64,000 nt of DNA from Novilysobacter_A longmucuonensis (GTDB lineage Bacteria; Pseudomonadota; Gammaproteobacteria; Xanthomonadales; Xanthomonadaceae): NCBI RefSeq assembly GCF_046600735.1, contig NZ_JBJMAW010000010.1, positions 1 through 64,000 on the forward strand, written 5' to 3'. Positions 41,940 through 50,555 of this stretch are shown in pieces (the stretch's first letter is position 1; each line of letters begins with the position of its first letter). Both the position numbers and the translations under genes were made by a program. The notes beneath the pieces are model-generated. The model made no database searches. It was not told the origin of the DNA and saw only the letters and a program-made list of their open reading frames with translations.

Positions 41940-44099
41940 TTATTGCTGCGCGGCGTCCAGCTCCTGCAGCAGGACCGGTGCCGGGAACACCTCCTGCATG
42001 ATCCAGCGCATGTAGCGCGCATCGACCGCGATCATGCGGGTCATGATCGGATCGAACACCCAGTTGGAGCTGACCGACTCCCAGTTGCCGTCGAAAGCCA
42101 GCCCGACCAGCTTGCCCTGCGCATCGAGCACCGGCGAGCCGGAGTTGCCGCCGGTGATGTCCAGGTTCGACAGGAAGTTCACCGGCACCGTGCCGAGCTC
42201 CGGGTCGGCGAGGCCACCGTAGTTCTTGGCGGCGATCGCATCGAGCTGTGCCTGCGGCGCATTGAACGGCTCCTCGCCGGTGGCCTTGGCCGCGACTTCC
42301 TCCAGCCGCGTGAACGGCGCCTGCTCGCTGCCGTCGGTCTTGGTGTAACCGGTGACGTTGCCGAAGGTGATGCGCAGCGAGGAGTTGGCGTCGGGATAGA
42401 CGAACCCGCCCTGGCTCTGCTTGTGGTCGGCTACCGCCTGCAGATAGACCGGCTGCGCGAGCAGCGCCTCGCCGGCGCGCACCTTGCTCGCCTCCTCCAG
42501 CTGCAGCACGGTCGGCATCACCGCGACCGCGAACTGCAGCGCGGGATCGTCGCTGGCCTCGAACTCGGCGCGATCGGCCTCGAGCAACGCCAGGCGCCGC
42601 TCGGTGTCGCCCAGTTCGGTCCCGGCCAGTCGGTCGAGCGCGGCCTGGATGGCCGCCTCGTCATCGCCGCCAAGCCATGCATCGACCGCAGCCACCCGCT
42701 GCGCCTCGGGCAGCTTGATGTACTCGCGCAGCCAGTACGCCTGCAACTGCCGGTCCATGCCCGGCTCGTAGCGGCGCTCCATCTGCTTCAGACCGCCCTC
42801 GAAGGCGGGCATGTCGCGCTGCTGGTAGCCCTGTTCGCGCTCGGCATCGGGCTTTTCGCGTTCGATCGACAGGCGGTAGAGCCGGCCGGCGGCACCGAGC
42901 ACGCTGGTGTTGCGCAGCTGACCGAACACCAGGTCACGATCGCGATGGGCGCGGGCCAGTTCGCCCAGTGCGACCAGCTGCGCATGCGCGGCCAGTGCGG
43001 CCTGGCCGTCTTCGCCCTGCTCGCGCAGCCACGCCAGCACCGCGGCCTCGTCGGCCTGCTTGGTTTCGCTGGCGCCGATGCGCTCGAAGCCCTCGAGCTG
43101 ACCGGCGTAATTCTTCATCGCGTTGTGCCAGCCGCGCACGGTGCTGGCGTACTTCACCTCGACGTCGGGATTCTTTGCGCCTTCGGCCTCGACCAGCGCG
43201 ACCAGGTTCTGGAAATGCGCACCGACCACCGGGTAGGCCCAGTTCGCGGTGTGGTCGAAGTCCGACGCCAGCGCATAGCGGCTGGTGCGGCCGGGATAAC
43301 CCGCGACCATCACGAAGTCGCCCTCGCCCAGCGGCTCGTCGGCGATCTTCAGCCAGTGCTGCGGCTGGTACGGCACGTTGTCCGCGGAATACGCGGCCGG
43401 CTTGCCGTCCGGGCCGACATAGGCGCGGTAGAACGCGAAGTCGCCGGTGTGGCGCGGCCACATCCAATTGTCGATGTCGCCGCCGTAGCTGCCGATGCTG
43501 TTGGGCGGCGCATACACCAGCCGCACGTCCTTGATCTCCAGGTTGCGGAACAGCCGGTAGGTGTTGCCACCGGCGAAACTGTAGAGCCGGCAGCGGTAAC
43601 CGGCTTCGGCCTCGCAATCGGCAATGAGCTGCTTCTCGATGGTCTCCAGCGCCTGGGTGCGCGCGAGCGCATCGGGCGCGGCGGCCACGACGGCGTTGAC
43701 CTGCTCAGTCACGTCCTGGATCGAGTCCAGCGCGTAGACGCGCGCGTTGGGGCCGGCCGAGAGCTCCTGCTCGAGACTCACGGCATTGAAGCCGGTGTCG
43801 ATCAGGTTGTTCTCCGGGGTGGAGTTGAGCTGGATCGCGCCGTAGGCGCAATGGTGGTTGGTCACCACCAGTCCCTGCGGCGAGACGAAGCTGGCGGTGC
43901 AGCCGCCCAGCGAAACCACCGCGCCCATCGGGTCACCGGTGAGGTCGGCCAGCTGGCGCGGATCGAGTTCCAGCCCGGCCTGCTTCAGCGGCCCGGCGAT
44001 CTCCGGCAATTGTTGCGGCACCCACATGCCCTCGGCGCCGATCGCGGCGCCGCTGAGCCCCATTGCCGCAATCGCGGCGGCTACTACTGTCTGACGCAT
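41940..44099 (-). CDS. S46 family dipeptidyl-peptidase, DPP7/DAP BII type
   Basis: A 719-residue exported serine exopeptidase that removes N-terminal dipeptides. A signal peptide ends near AIGA-EGMW. The chymotrypsin-fold triad is His83 (VVTNHHCAYG), Asp220 (RHTGDFAFYR) and Ser653 (TGGNSGSPVL). Gly671 in LAFDGNW, 18 residues after the Ser, is at the position where DPP11 enzymes have Arg; Gly points to DPP7-like preference for hydrophobic rather than acidic penultimate residues. Located in the periplasm, it would feed oligopeptide use. It is read divergently from tdh. Confidence 0.93.
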   Translation of the reverse strand: MRQTVVAAAIAAMGLSGAAIGAEGMWVPQQLPEIAGPLKQAGLELDPRQLADLTGDPMGAVVSLGGCTASFVSPQGLVVTNHHCAYGAIQLNSTPENNLIDTGFNAVSLEQELSAGPNARVYALDSIQDVTEQVNAVVAAAPDALARTQALETIEKQLIADCEAEAGYRCRLYSFAGGNTYRLFRNLEIKDVRLVYAPPNSIGSYGGDIDNWMWPRHTGDFAFYRAYVGPDGKPAAYSADNVPYQPQHWLKIADEPLGEGDFVMVAGYPGRTSRYALASDFDHTANWAYPVVGAHFQNLVALVEAEGAKNPDVEVKYASTVRGWHNAMKNYAGQLEGFERIGASETKQADEAAVLAWLREQGEDGQAALAAHAQLVALGELARAHRDRDLVFGQLRNTSVLGAAGRLYRLSIEREKPDAEREQGYQQRDMPAFEGGLKQMERRYEPGMDRQLQAYWLREYIKLPEAQRVAAVDAWLGGDDEAAIQAALDRLAGTELGDTERRLALLEADRAEFEASDDPALQFAVAVMPTVLQLEEASKVRAGEALLAQPVYLQAVADHKQSQGGFVYPDANSSLRITFGNVTGYTKTDGSEQAPFTRLEEVAAKATGEEPFNAPQAQLDAIAAKNYGGLADPELGTVPVNFLSNLDITGGNSGSPVLDAQGKLVGLAFDGNWESVSSNWVFDPIMTRMIAVDARYMRWIMQEVFPAPVLLQELDAAQQ

Positions 44100-44252
44100 G
44101 CACTACTCCTGGCGGCGGTTTCAACCGGGCGAGTCTAGCCGGTGGGCGGGGCTGCGGCCATGGCGGTGTTGGGCGCCGGTGTCCGGGAAAGGCCGGTGTC
44201 TGCCAGTCGCGATGCTTACCCGCGCCGTCCCGGCCCGCTCACGGTCGCCGCG

Positions 44253-44258
44253 TATAAT
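44253..44258 (+). promoter_or_regulatory. -10 element of the tdh promoter
   Basis: A perfect TATAAT lies 48 bp before the tdh ATG in the divergent region with the S46 peptidase. No good -35 is seen at 16-18 bases. Confidence 0.5.
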
Positions 44259-44306
44259 CGACGCTTCTTTCCGCGCGACCGCGCGGCAGCCAGGGGCACA
44301 GGTTCC

Positions 44307-45341
44307 ATGACGCAGACAATGAAGGCGCTGGTCAAGCGCGAAGCCGGCAAGGGCATCTGGATGGAGCAGGTGCCGGTGCCGACGCCGGGCCCCAACGAGG
44401 TGCTGATCAAGCTGGAAAAGACCGCCATCTGCGGCACCGACCTGCACATCTACCTGTGGGACGAGTGGAGCCAGCGCACCATCCAGCCGGGGCTGGTGAT
44501 CGGCCATGAGTTCGTCGGCCGCGTCGCCGAACTCGGCTCCGGTGTCACCGGCTACAAGCTCGGCCAGCGCGTTTCCGCCGAGGGTCACATCGTCTGCGGC
44601 CACTGCCGCAACTGCCGCGCCGGGCGCCAGCACCTGTGCCCCTACACGGTCGGCATCGGAGTGAACCGCAACGGCGCGTTCGCCGAGTACATGGTGATGC
44701 CGGCGACCAACCTGTGGCCGATCCCGGACCAGATCCCCAGCGAGCTGGCCGCGTTCTTCGATCCCTACGGCAATGCCGCGCATTGCGCGCTGGAGTTCGA
44801 CGTGGTCGGCGAGGACGTGCTGATCACCGGCGCCGGGCCGATCGGGATCATCGCCGCCGGCATCTGCAAGCACATCGGCGCGCGCAACGTGGTGGTCACC
44901 GACGTCAACGACTACCGGCTCAAGCTCGCCGCCGACATGGGCGCGACCCGTGTGGTCAACGTCGCCAACACCTCGATCAAGGAGGTGATGAACGACCTGC
45001 ACATGGAAGGCTTCGACGTCGGCCTGGAGATGAGCGGCAACCCACGCGCGTTCAACGACATGCTCGACTGCATGTACCACGGCGGCAAGGTCGCGCTGCT
45101 CGGGCTGCTGCCCAAGGGCGCCGGCATCGACTGGGACCGCATCATCTTCAAGGGGCTGACCGTGCAGGGCATCTACGGCCGGCGCATGTACGAGACCTGG
45201 TACAAGATGACCCAGCTGGTGCTGGGCGGTTTCCCGCTCGGCAAGGTGCTGACCCACCAGTTGCCGGTCGACGAATTCCAGCAGGGCTTCGACCTGATGG
45301 AGGCGGGCAAGGCCGGCAAGATCGTGCTGAGCTGGAACTGA
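44307..45341 (+). CDS. tdh: L-threonine 3-dehydrogenase
   Basis: A 344-residue zinc-dependent medium-chain dehydrogenase that oxidises L-threonine to 2-amino-3-ketobutyrate. The catalytic zinc Cys is in AICGTDLHIY with GHEFVGRV, and the structural zinc lobe is CGHCRNCRAGRQHLC. The NAD site is ITGAGPIGIIAAGIC. ATG 44307 begins the family N-terminus (TQTMKALVKREAGKGIW). kbl, the next enzyme of the pathway, follows 105 bp downstream, separated by a REP hairpin. Confidence 0.95.
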   Translation: MTQTMKALVKREAGKGIWMEQVPVPTPGPNEVLIKLEKTAICGTDLHIYLWDEWSQRTIQPGLVIGHEFVGRVAELGSGVTGYKLGQRVSAEGHIVCGHCRNCRAGRQHLCPYTVGIGVNRNGAFAEYMVMPATNLWPIPDQIPSELAAFFDPYGNAAHCALEFDVVGEDVLITGAGPIGIIAAGICKHIGARNVVVTDVNDYRLKLAADMGATRVVNVANTSIKEVMNDLHMEGFDVGLEMSGNPRAFNDMLDCMYHGGKVALLGLLPKGAGIDWDRIIFKGLTVQGIYGRRMYETWYKMTQLVLGGFPLGKVLTHQLPVDEFQQGFDLMEAGKAGKIVLSWN

Positions 45342-45363
45342 CCGAAGCGCATAGTCCTCGGGC

Positions 45364-45434
45364 TTTTGTAGGAGCGGCTTCAGCCGCGATACGAGAACCG
45401 GGATCCCTTCGCGGCTGAAGCCGCTCCTACAAAA
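45364..45434. repeat. Perfect 26-bp REP inverted repeat between tdh and kbl
   Basis: Arms 45364-45389 and 45409-45434 are exact reverse complements, beginning TTTTGTAGGAGCGGCTTCAG, with a 19-base loop. The hairpin ends in AAAA next to the kbl leader. It sits inside the tdh-kbl operon, so it may attenuate transcription or protect tdh mRNA from 3' decay. Confidence 0.85.
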
Positions 45435-45446
45435 AGCGGGGCACCC

Positions 45447-46640
45447 ATGTCGCTGACCGATCACTACGCCGCCGAACTCGACACCATCCGCGAGAATGGC
45501 CTGTTCAAGGCCGAGCGCATCATCACCAGTCCGCAATCGGCCGAGATCACGCTCGAGGACGGGCGCACGGTGCTGAATTTCTGCGCCAACAACTATCTCG
45601 GCCTGGCCGATCATCCCGACATCATCGCCGCTGCCCGGGGTGCGCTCGACACCCACGGCTTCGGCATGGCGTCGGTGCGCTTCATCTGCGGCACCCAGGA
45701 CCTGCACAAGCAACTCGAGCGGACCATCGCGGAGTTCTTCGGCACCGAGGACACGATCCTCTATGCCGCCTGCTTCGATGCCAACGGCGGTCTGTTCGAG
45801 CCGCTGCTCGGCCCCGAAGACGCGATCATCAGCGACACGCTCAACCACGCCTCGATCATCGACGGCGTACGCCTGTGCAAGGCCAAGCGTTTCCGCTATG
45901 CCAACTGCGACATGGCCGACCTGGAGGCGCAGTTGCAAGCGGCCGACGCGGCCGGCAGCAGGACCAAGCTGATCACCACCGACGGCGTGTTCTCGATGGA
46001 CGGCTTCGTCGCCCCGCTCGACCAGATCACCGCACTGGCCCGCAAGTACAACGCGCTGGTACACATCGACGACTGCCACGCCACCGGATTCATCGGCGCG
46101 ACCGGGCGCGGCTCGGCCGAGGTCAAGGGCGTGATGGACAAAATCGATATCTTCACCGGCACCCTGGGCAAAGCCATGGGCGGCGCGGTCGGCGGCTTCA
46201 CCACCGCTCGCCGGGAAGTCATCGAACTGCTGCGCCAGCGCTCGCGCCCGTACCTGTTTTCCAACTCGCTGCCGCCGCACGTGGTCGCCGCCGGCATCAA
46301 AGCCTTCGAGATGTTGTCGGCCGCCGGCGAGCTGCGCCAGCGCCTGGTCGAGAACACCGCGTATTTCCGCGAGCGCATGACCGCCGCCGGCTTCGACCTG
46401 CGGCCCGGCGACCATCCGATCGCGCCGGTGATGCTGTACGACGCGCCGCTCGCGCAGAAGTTCGCCGCGCGCCTGCTCGAAGAGGGCATCTACGCGGTCG
46501 GCTTCTTTTTCCCGGTGGTGCCGCAGGGCCAGGCGCGCATCCGCACGCAGCTGTCGGCCGCGCATACCCGCGAACAACTGGATCGCGCGATCGCCGCGTT
46601 CGTCAAGATCGGGGACGAATTGGGCGTGCTGAAAACCTGA
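45447..46640 (+). CDS. kbl: 2-Amino-3-ketobutyrate CoA ligase (glycine C-acetyltransferase)
   Basis: A 397-residue PLP enzyme that cleaves 2-amino-3-ketobutyrate with CoA to glycine and acetyl-CoA, completing the threonine-to-glycine route with Tdh. The PLP Lys is in IFTGTLGKAMGGAVGG, the Asp/His pair in HIDDCHATGFIG, and the N-terminal block NFCANNYLGLADHPD is typical of alpha-oxoamine synthases. The start is the ATG 12 bases after the REP hairpin. Confidence 0.95.
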   Translation: MSLTDHYAAELDTIRENGLFKAERIITSPQSAEITLEDGRTVLNFCANNYLGLADHPDIIAAARGALDTHGFGMASVRFICGTQDLHKQLERTIAEFFGTEDTILYAACFDANGGLFEPLLGPEDAIISDTLNHASIIDGVRLCKAKRFRYANCDMADLEAQLQAADAAGSRTKLITTDGVFSMDGFVAPLDQITALARKYNALVHIDDCHATGFIGATGRGSAEVKGVMDKIDIFTGTLGKAMGGAVGGFTTARREVIELLRQRSRPYLFSNSLPPHVVAAGIKAFEMLSAAGELRQRLVENTAYFRERMTAAGFDLRPGDHPIAPVMLYDAPLAQKFAARLLEEGIYAVGFFFPVVPQGQARIRTQLSAAHTREQLDRAIAAFVKIGDELGVLKT

Positions 46641-46709
46641 CGCCGAACCGCCGGCTCACCAGGCGGCAGCGACGCCCCCCCCCCCACTGGGGCGCCGCCG
46701 CTCACGATC

Positions 46710-47072
46710 CTACTTGCTGGCGACTCCCGCCGCGGCCGCTCCGGGTGCGGCCGCGGGTTTGCCGGTGGCCACGCGCACGCCGCGGGCCTTCATCCACGCA
46801 TCGAACTGCTCGGCGGTCATGCGCTTGCCGTCCTGCTCCATGTCGAAGCGCCACGGCGTGTTGTCGTGCTCGGTCTTGGGCTTGTAGCTGGCGGCCTCCG
46901 CGACCGCCTCGGCGACGCTGTCCTTCTCCTTGGCCGCGATTGCAGTGGCCATGAACATCGACGACAGCAGCGAGACGACGAGGACCGTCCTGATCCTCGC
47001 TCTCTTCCCCATCTCTCTCTTCCCCATCTCTCTCGTCCCCATCTCCGTGCTCCCCTTCTGTGTCTTCCCCAT
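46710..47072 (-). CDS. Small exported protein with the TEHDNTPWRF module
   Basis: A 120-residue protein if read from ATG 47072, which has GGGGAGAA eight bases upstream. An unusual N-region rich in MGK/MGT repeats is followed by a hydrophobic signal segment (TVLVVSLLSSMFMATAIA). Residues 63-106 carry the module YKPKTEHDNTPWRFDMEQDG, then KRMTAEQFDAWMKARGVRVA, which recurs at residues 121-164 of the OmpA-like protein at 48297-49289. The tail is Ala-rich. ATGs at 47042, 47027 and 47012 are also in frame. The function is unknown; the shared module suggests a common envelope partner. Confidence 0.65.
   Translation of the reverse strand: MGKTQKGSTEMGTREMGKREMGKRARIRTVLVVSLLSSMFMATAIAAKEKDSVAEAVAEAASYKPKTEHDNTPWRFDMEQDGKRMTAEQFDAWMKARGVRVATGKPAAAPGAAAAGVASK
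47012..47072 (-). repeat. Imperfect 15-bp tandem repeat carrying start codons
   Basis: Leftward, the unit GAGATGGGGAAGAGA recurs with variation, placing in-frame ATGs at 47072, 47042, 47027 and 47012, two of them exactly one unit apart. It encodes the MGKREMGKR stretch at the N-terminus of the small exported protein. Confidence 0.7.
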
Positions 47073-47370
47073 GTCGCGTTCTCCCCAACGAAAGCGCACT
47101 TGAGTTTAGGAGACCGGACGGACACGCGGGCGCTTCAATTGGTGCGCGCGCGCACAGTCCGCAACACTCGGGCCTGGCGCGTCGTACCTCGATGGGCGGA
47201 TGGGTGATCACCCCGGTGCTGCCTGCGCCTGTCGGAGCGGCTTCAGCCGAAAACCGGTTGTTTGGCCGCTGCTGTCGCACGGTGGCGATTGCGCAGCCAC
47301 CCGGTGATCGGTGTTCACTGCGATCGAGCGGGAAAAGCGCGCGGCTGAAGCCGCTCCTACAGGTGGTCTA
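47073..47370. repeat. Gap with a facing pair of decayed REP units
   Basis: No gene. TGTCGGAGCGGCTTCAGCCG (47231-47250) faces GCGCGGCTGAAGCCGCTCCT (47339-47358) about 90 bases apart; the left unit has lost the GTAG head. Confidence 0.65.
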
Positions 47371-48162
47371 CTAGGGACCCGCTGGGGGCGCCAGGTCGCT
47401 GGATTCCGCGGCGCTGAGCTCGCGCCACTGGCCTTTGCCGAGTGCGCCCAGCGCCAGGTTGCCGATTGCGACGCGGATCAGCCGCAGCACGGCGATGTCG
47501 AATGCCGCCAGCAAGCGGCGGATCTGCCGGTTGCGGCCTTCATCGAGCACGATCTCCAGCCACGCGTTCTTCTCTCCAGCGCGCAGCAGCACGGCCGATT
47601 TCGCATGCAGGCGCTCGCCGGCATCCGCACCGGCATCGGTGACGCCTCCCACCAGCGCCGCCAGCAGGGCGGCGTCCGGGAGGGTGTCGACCTGGACGTG
47701 ATAGGTCTTGTCCGGCCCGTGCCCGGGATCGGTGACACGTGCCGCCCACTCCGGGTCGTTGCTCAGCAACAGCAGCCCTTCGCTGGCCTTGTCGAGCCGG
47801 CCGACCGGCGCCAGCCACGGCAACCCCGCGCCGTCCAGGCAGCGATACACGGTGTCGCGGCCGCGCTCATCGCGGGTACTGGTGACCAGACCGCGCGGCT
47901 TGTTGAGCGCCAGATAGACGCGCGGCGTGGCGTCGAGCGGCTGGCCGTCGACCGCGATCCGGTGCTGGTTGCGCACGATCGGATGCTCCGGGTCGCGCTC
48001 CACCCGGCCATCGACCGCCACCCGCCCGGCCAGGATCCAGCGCGCCGCCTCGCTGCGCGAGCAGACCCCGAGCTTGGACAAGGTGCGGGCCAGGCCCTGA
48101 CGCGTGGGACTGTTTCGCACGGGCGTGTTCCGCATAAGGCCCTTCGGCTTGAGTGGGTTCAT
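47371..48162 (-). CDS. Pseudouridine synthase, RsuA/RluE family
   Basis: A 263-residue RNA pseudouridine synthase. An S4 RNA-binding domain covers about residues 22-70 (LARTLSKLGVCSRSEAARWI), followed by the catalytic domain with the Asp in PVGRLDKASEGLLLLSND. The C-terminal block is EIVLDEGRNRQIRRLLAAF. It isomerises a uridine in rRNA; the exact position (16S versus 23S) cannot be told. The start is uncertain: ATG 48162 or 48135. It follows the OmpA-like gene at 48297 by 134 bp on the same strand. Confidence 0.87.
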   Translation of the reverse strand: MNPLKPKGLMRNTPVRNSPTRQGLARTLSKLGVCSRSEAARWILAGRVAVDGRVERDPEHPIVRNQHRIAVDGQPLDATPRVYLALNKPRGLVTSTRDERGRDTVYRCLDGAGLPWLAPVGRLDKASEGLLLLSNDPEWAARVTDPGHGPDKTYHVQVDTLPDAALLAALVGGVTDAGADAGERLHAKSAVLLRAGEKNAWLEIVLDEGRNRQIRRLLAAFDIAVLRLIRVAIGNLALGALGKGQWRELSAAESSDLAPPAGP

Positions 48163-48296
48163 CGCCAGACGGTGCCAGAGTGCCGAGCGCACCGCGAGGA
48201 TATCGGCCCAGCGGCGCCGGAGCGCGAGAAGCCCGACGTCCGGCGCGGCGCGGCGCGGACGCCGGCAACCACGGGACGTTTTGACCACGCCCCGGC

Positions 48297-49289
48297 TCAG
48301 TTCTGGATGTTCAGCTCCGTGCGGCGGTTTTCGGCACGGCCCTGCGGATCGTCCGAGCCGTCGGGCTTCTGGTTCGGGACCAGCGGACGAGTCTCGCCGA
48401 AGCCGACCGGTCCGATCAGGCGAGCCTCGCCGATGCCTTTCTCGACGAGATAGTCGTAGACGGCCCGGGCCCGGCGTTCCGACAAGCGCTGGTTGTACGC
48501 CGCGTCGCCGGTGGAGTCGGTGTGGCCGGCCACCTCGACGGTGAGGGTCCGATACCGCAGCAGGATCGCCACCGCCTCGTCCAGCACCGACCTGGCATCC
48601 GCGCCCAGGGTCGCCTGGTCGTAGCCGAAGGTCACGCCCTCCAGGTCGATCGACACCGGCACCGGACAGCCGTCCGGCCCGATGGTCTGTCCGGCGGTCG
48701 AGTCCGGGCACTGGTCGAGGCAGTTGATGATGCGGTCGCCGTCGCTGTCGCCCTTGTCGCCCTCTGGTGTGGGGCAGTTCTGCGCCAGCGGCGTGGCGGG
48801 CCTTCCGGTCGCCACCCGTACCCCGCGCTGTTTCATCCATGCCTCGAAGGCGTCCGCGGACATGCTCTTGCCGTCCTGCTGCATGTTGAAGCGCCACGGC
48901 GTGTTGTCGTGCTCGGTCTGCGGCACATAGGTCGATGGATCGCTCACCGAGGGATCCGCGCCTGCCTGTCCGGGCGGAGCCGCCGGAGCCTGGTCGGGTG
49001 CGGCGGAGGTTGCAGCCTGCCCGGGCAGCGATGCCGGTGCCTGAGCGGCAGTCGCCTGATCCGCCGGTAGATCCGTCCCCGGAGGCTGCTGCGCTGGCGC
49101 GTCCGGTGCGGTTGCGGATTGCTCGGCCGATCGCTCGGCTGGTTGCGCGTCGGCCTGTTCACCGCTGCTGGCGGTGCCGCTGGTCTCGGTGGCCGGCGGC
49201 GGGCTCTGGGTCAAGGGCGCGGCCGAACATGCCCCCGAAACAAACAGCAGCACGCTCGACGCAACCGCGAACTTGTTGATCAAAGCCAT
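48297..49289 (-). CDS. OmpA-family protein with Pro/Ala linker and TEHDNTPWRF module
   Basis: A 330-residue envelope protein. The N-terminus (FAVASSVLLFVSGACSAAP) is a signal sequence, perhaps a weak lipobox with Cys21. A low-complexity Ala/Pro/Gln region runs to residue 118, then the module at 121-164 (YVPQTEHDNTPWRFNMQQDG, EAWMKQRGVRVATG). Next come a thrombospondin type 3-like calcium segment (GDKGDSDGDRIINCLDQC) and a C-terminal OmpA peptidoglycan-binding domain (VEVAGHTDSTGDAAYNQRLS, RRTELNIQN). It lacks the beta-barrel of the two genes upstream. ATG 49289 follows GGGGACC. Confidence 0.87.
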   Translation of the reverse strand: MALINKFAVASSVLLFVSGACSAAPLTQSPPPATETSGTASSGEQADAQPAERSAEQSATAPDAPAQQPPGTDLPADQATAAQAPASLPGQAATSAAPDQAPAAPPGQAGADPSVSDPSTYVPQTEHDNTPWRFNMQQDGKSMSADAFEAWMKQRGVRVATGRPATPLAQNCPTPEGDKGDSDGDRIINCLDQCPDSTAGQTIGPDGCPVPVSIDLEGVTFGYDQATLGADARSVLDEAVAILLRYRTLTVEVAGHTDSTGDAAYNQRLSERRARAVYDYLVEKGIGEARLIGPVGFGETRPLVPNQKPDGSDDPQGRAENRRTELNIQN

Positions 49290-49390
49290 GGTCCCCGATC
49301 CTGTTGGAAGCGTCGCGCAGTATATGGGGCCACCCGGGGAGCGACGGATGAAGACCGGCAATGTGCTCGGTACTCTCGAGCCGATACGAC

Positions 49391-49415
49391 GAAGCCCGGC
49401 ACGAGGCCGGGCTTC
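49391..49415 (-). terminator. GC-rich hairpin after the second OmpA gene
   Basis: GAAGCCCGGC (49391-49400) and GCCGGGCTTC (49406-49415) form a 10-bp stem with loop ACGAG, 42 bp past the stop. No long T-run follows. An identical hairpin lies at 50754-50778. Confidence 0.65.
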
Positions 49416-49457
49416 GGGGTACTGCCTTGGCGACTCCGGAGAGTCCCCGGATGCGGC

Positions 49458-50555
49458 CTAGTTCTCGACGTTCAGCTCGGTGCGGCGGTTGCGCGCACGA
49501 CCCTCGGGGTTGTCCGAGCCGTCCTCGTTGGTGTTCGGCGCGATCGGGCGGCTCTCGCCGTAGCCGATCGGGCCTTCCAGGCGCGAGGCATCGATGCCGT
49601 TGCTGGTCAGGTACTCGTAGACCGCGGTCGCACGACGCTCCGACAGGGCCTGGTTGTACTCGTCGGTGCCCTTGGAGTCGGTGTGGCCGGCCACTTCGAC
49701 GCGCAACTCCGGGTAACGCTGCAGGATCTGCGCCGCCTCGCCCAGGATCGCCACCGCGTCGGGACGCAGCTCGGAGCGGTCGAAGTCGAAATTGACGCCC
49801 TTCAGGTCGATCGAGACCGGCACCGGGCAACCGTCCGGACCGATGGTCTGACCGGCCTGCGAATCCGGGCAGCGGTCATCGCAGTTGTTGACGCCGTCAC
49901 CGTCGTCATCCAGATCGGCGCAGCTCGGTGGAGCCGGCGGCGGCGGCGGCGGCGGGGCCGGCGGCGCCGGTTCCGGACCCAGCGGGATCACGAGCCCGAT
50001 GGTGGCGAGCAGGTCGCCGAACCAGTCGTCGTCCGGCGCATTGACGCTCTCGCCGTCGAAATCGGCGCGGTAGGTCAGTTCGGTGCGGACGCCGACGCGG
50101 CCCATGTTCGACTGCATGCCGACACCGATCTTGGCCGCCAGGTTGCCGCTTTCACGCTCGCCCGGGGAGTCCGGGCTCGGGAAGTTGTCGAACTCTTCCT
50201 CGGCGCGCTGGTAGCCCAGGCCGAACAGGCCGTACGGGTTCCAACCGCGGCCCTCGGTGAGGAAGTGGCGACGCAGGTCCAGCGAGACCCCGTACTGGCT
50301 CCAGTTCAGGTCCTTGTCCGACTCGAGGCTCGGGTTCTGGTGGTTCAACTCGACGTCGAACGACCACGTCGGGCTGATGTATCGGCCCAGGCCCACCGCG
50401 AACAGCGGCGCGTCGTCGGTGCCGCGCTCGCTGGCCTGCAGGTTGAAGCCGGTGGAACCGGTCAGGTACCAGCGATCGTCGAATTCTTGCGCGCCGGCCG
50501 CGTGCGAAAAGGCCAGACCCGCGAGCAACGCGGTGCTCAACAAGCGAATCTTCAT
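49458..50555 (-). CDS. OmpA-family outer-membrane protein, copy 1 of a tandem pair
   Basis: A 365-residue protein: signal peptide (MKIRLLSTALLAGLAFSHAAGA), an N-terminal eight-strand-type barrel (QEFDDRWYLTGSTGFNLQAS to about residue 190), a proline hinge (EPAPPAPPPPPPPAPPS), a thrombospondin type 3-like segment with paired Cys (CADLDDDGDGVNNCDDRC), and an OmpA domain with peptidoglycan-binding residues (VEVAGHTDSKGTDEYNQALS, GRARNRRTELNVEN). It anchors the outer membrane to peptidoglycan. It is almost identical to the next gene except for the signal peptide and last 75 residues. AAGGAGT precedes the ATG. Confidence 0.93.
   Translation of the reverse strand: MKIRLLSTALLAGLAFSHAAGAQEFDDRWYLTGSTGFNLQASERGTDDAPLFAVGLGRYISPTWSFDVELNHQNPSLESDKDLNWSQYGVSLDLRRHFLTEGRGWNPYGLFGLGYQRAEEEFDNFPSPDSPGERESGNLAAKIGVGMQSNMGRVGVRTELTYRADFDGESVNAPDDDWFGDLLATIGLVIPLGPEPAPPAPPPPPPPAPPSCADLDDDGDGVNNCDDRCPDSQAGQTIGPDGCPVPVSIDLKGVNFDFDRSELRPDAVAILGEAAQILQRYPELRVEVAGHTDSKGTDEYNQALSERRATAVYEYLTSNGIDASRLEGPIGYGESRPIAPNTNEDGSDNPEGRARNRRTELNVEN

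Noticed and set aside
46640..46709. Terminator at the poly-C tract after kbl
   Set aside because: CCCCACTGGGGCG could form a short stem, but there is no T-run and the stem is only about four base pairs.
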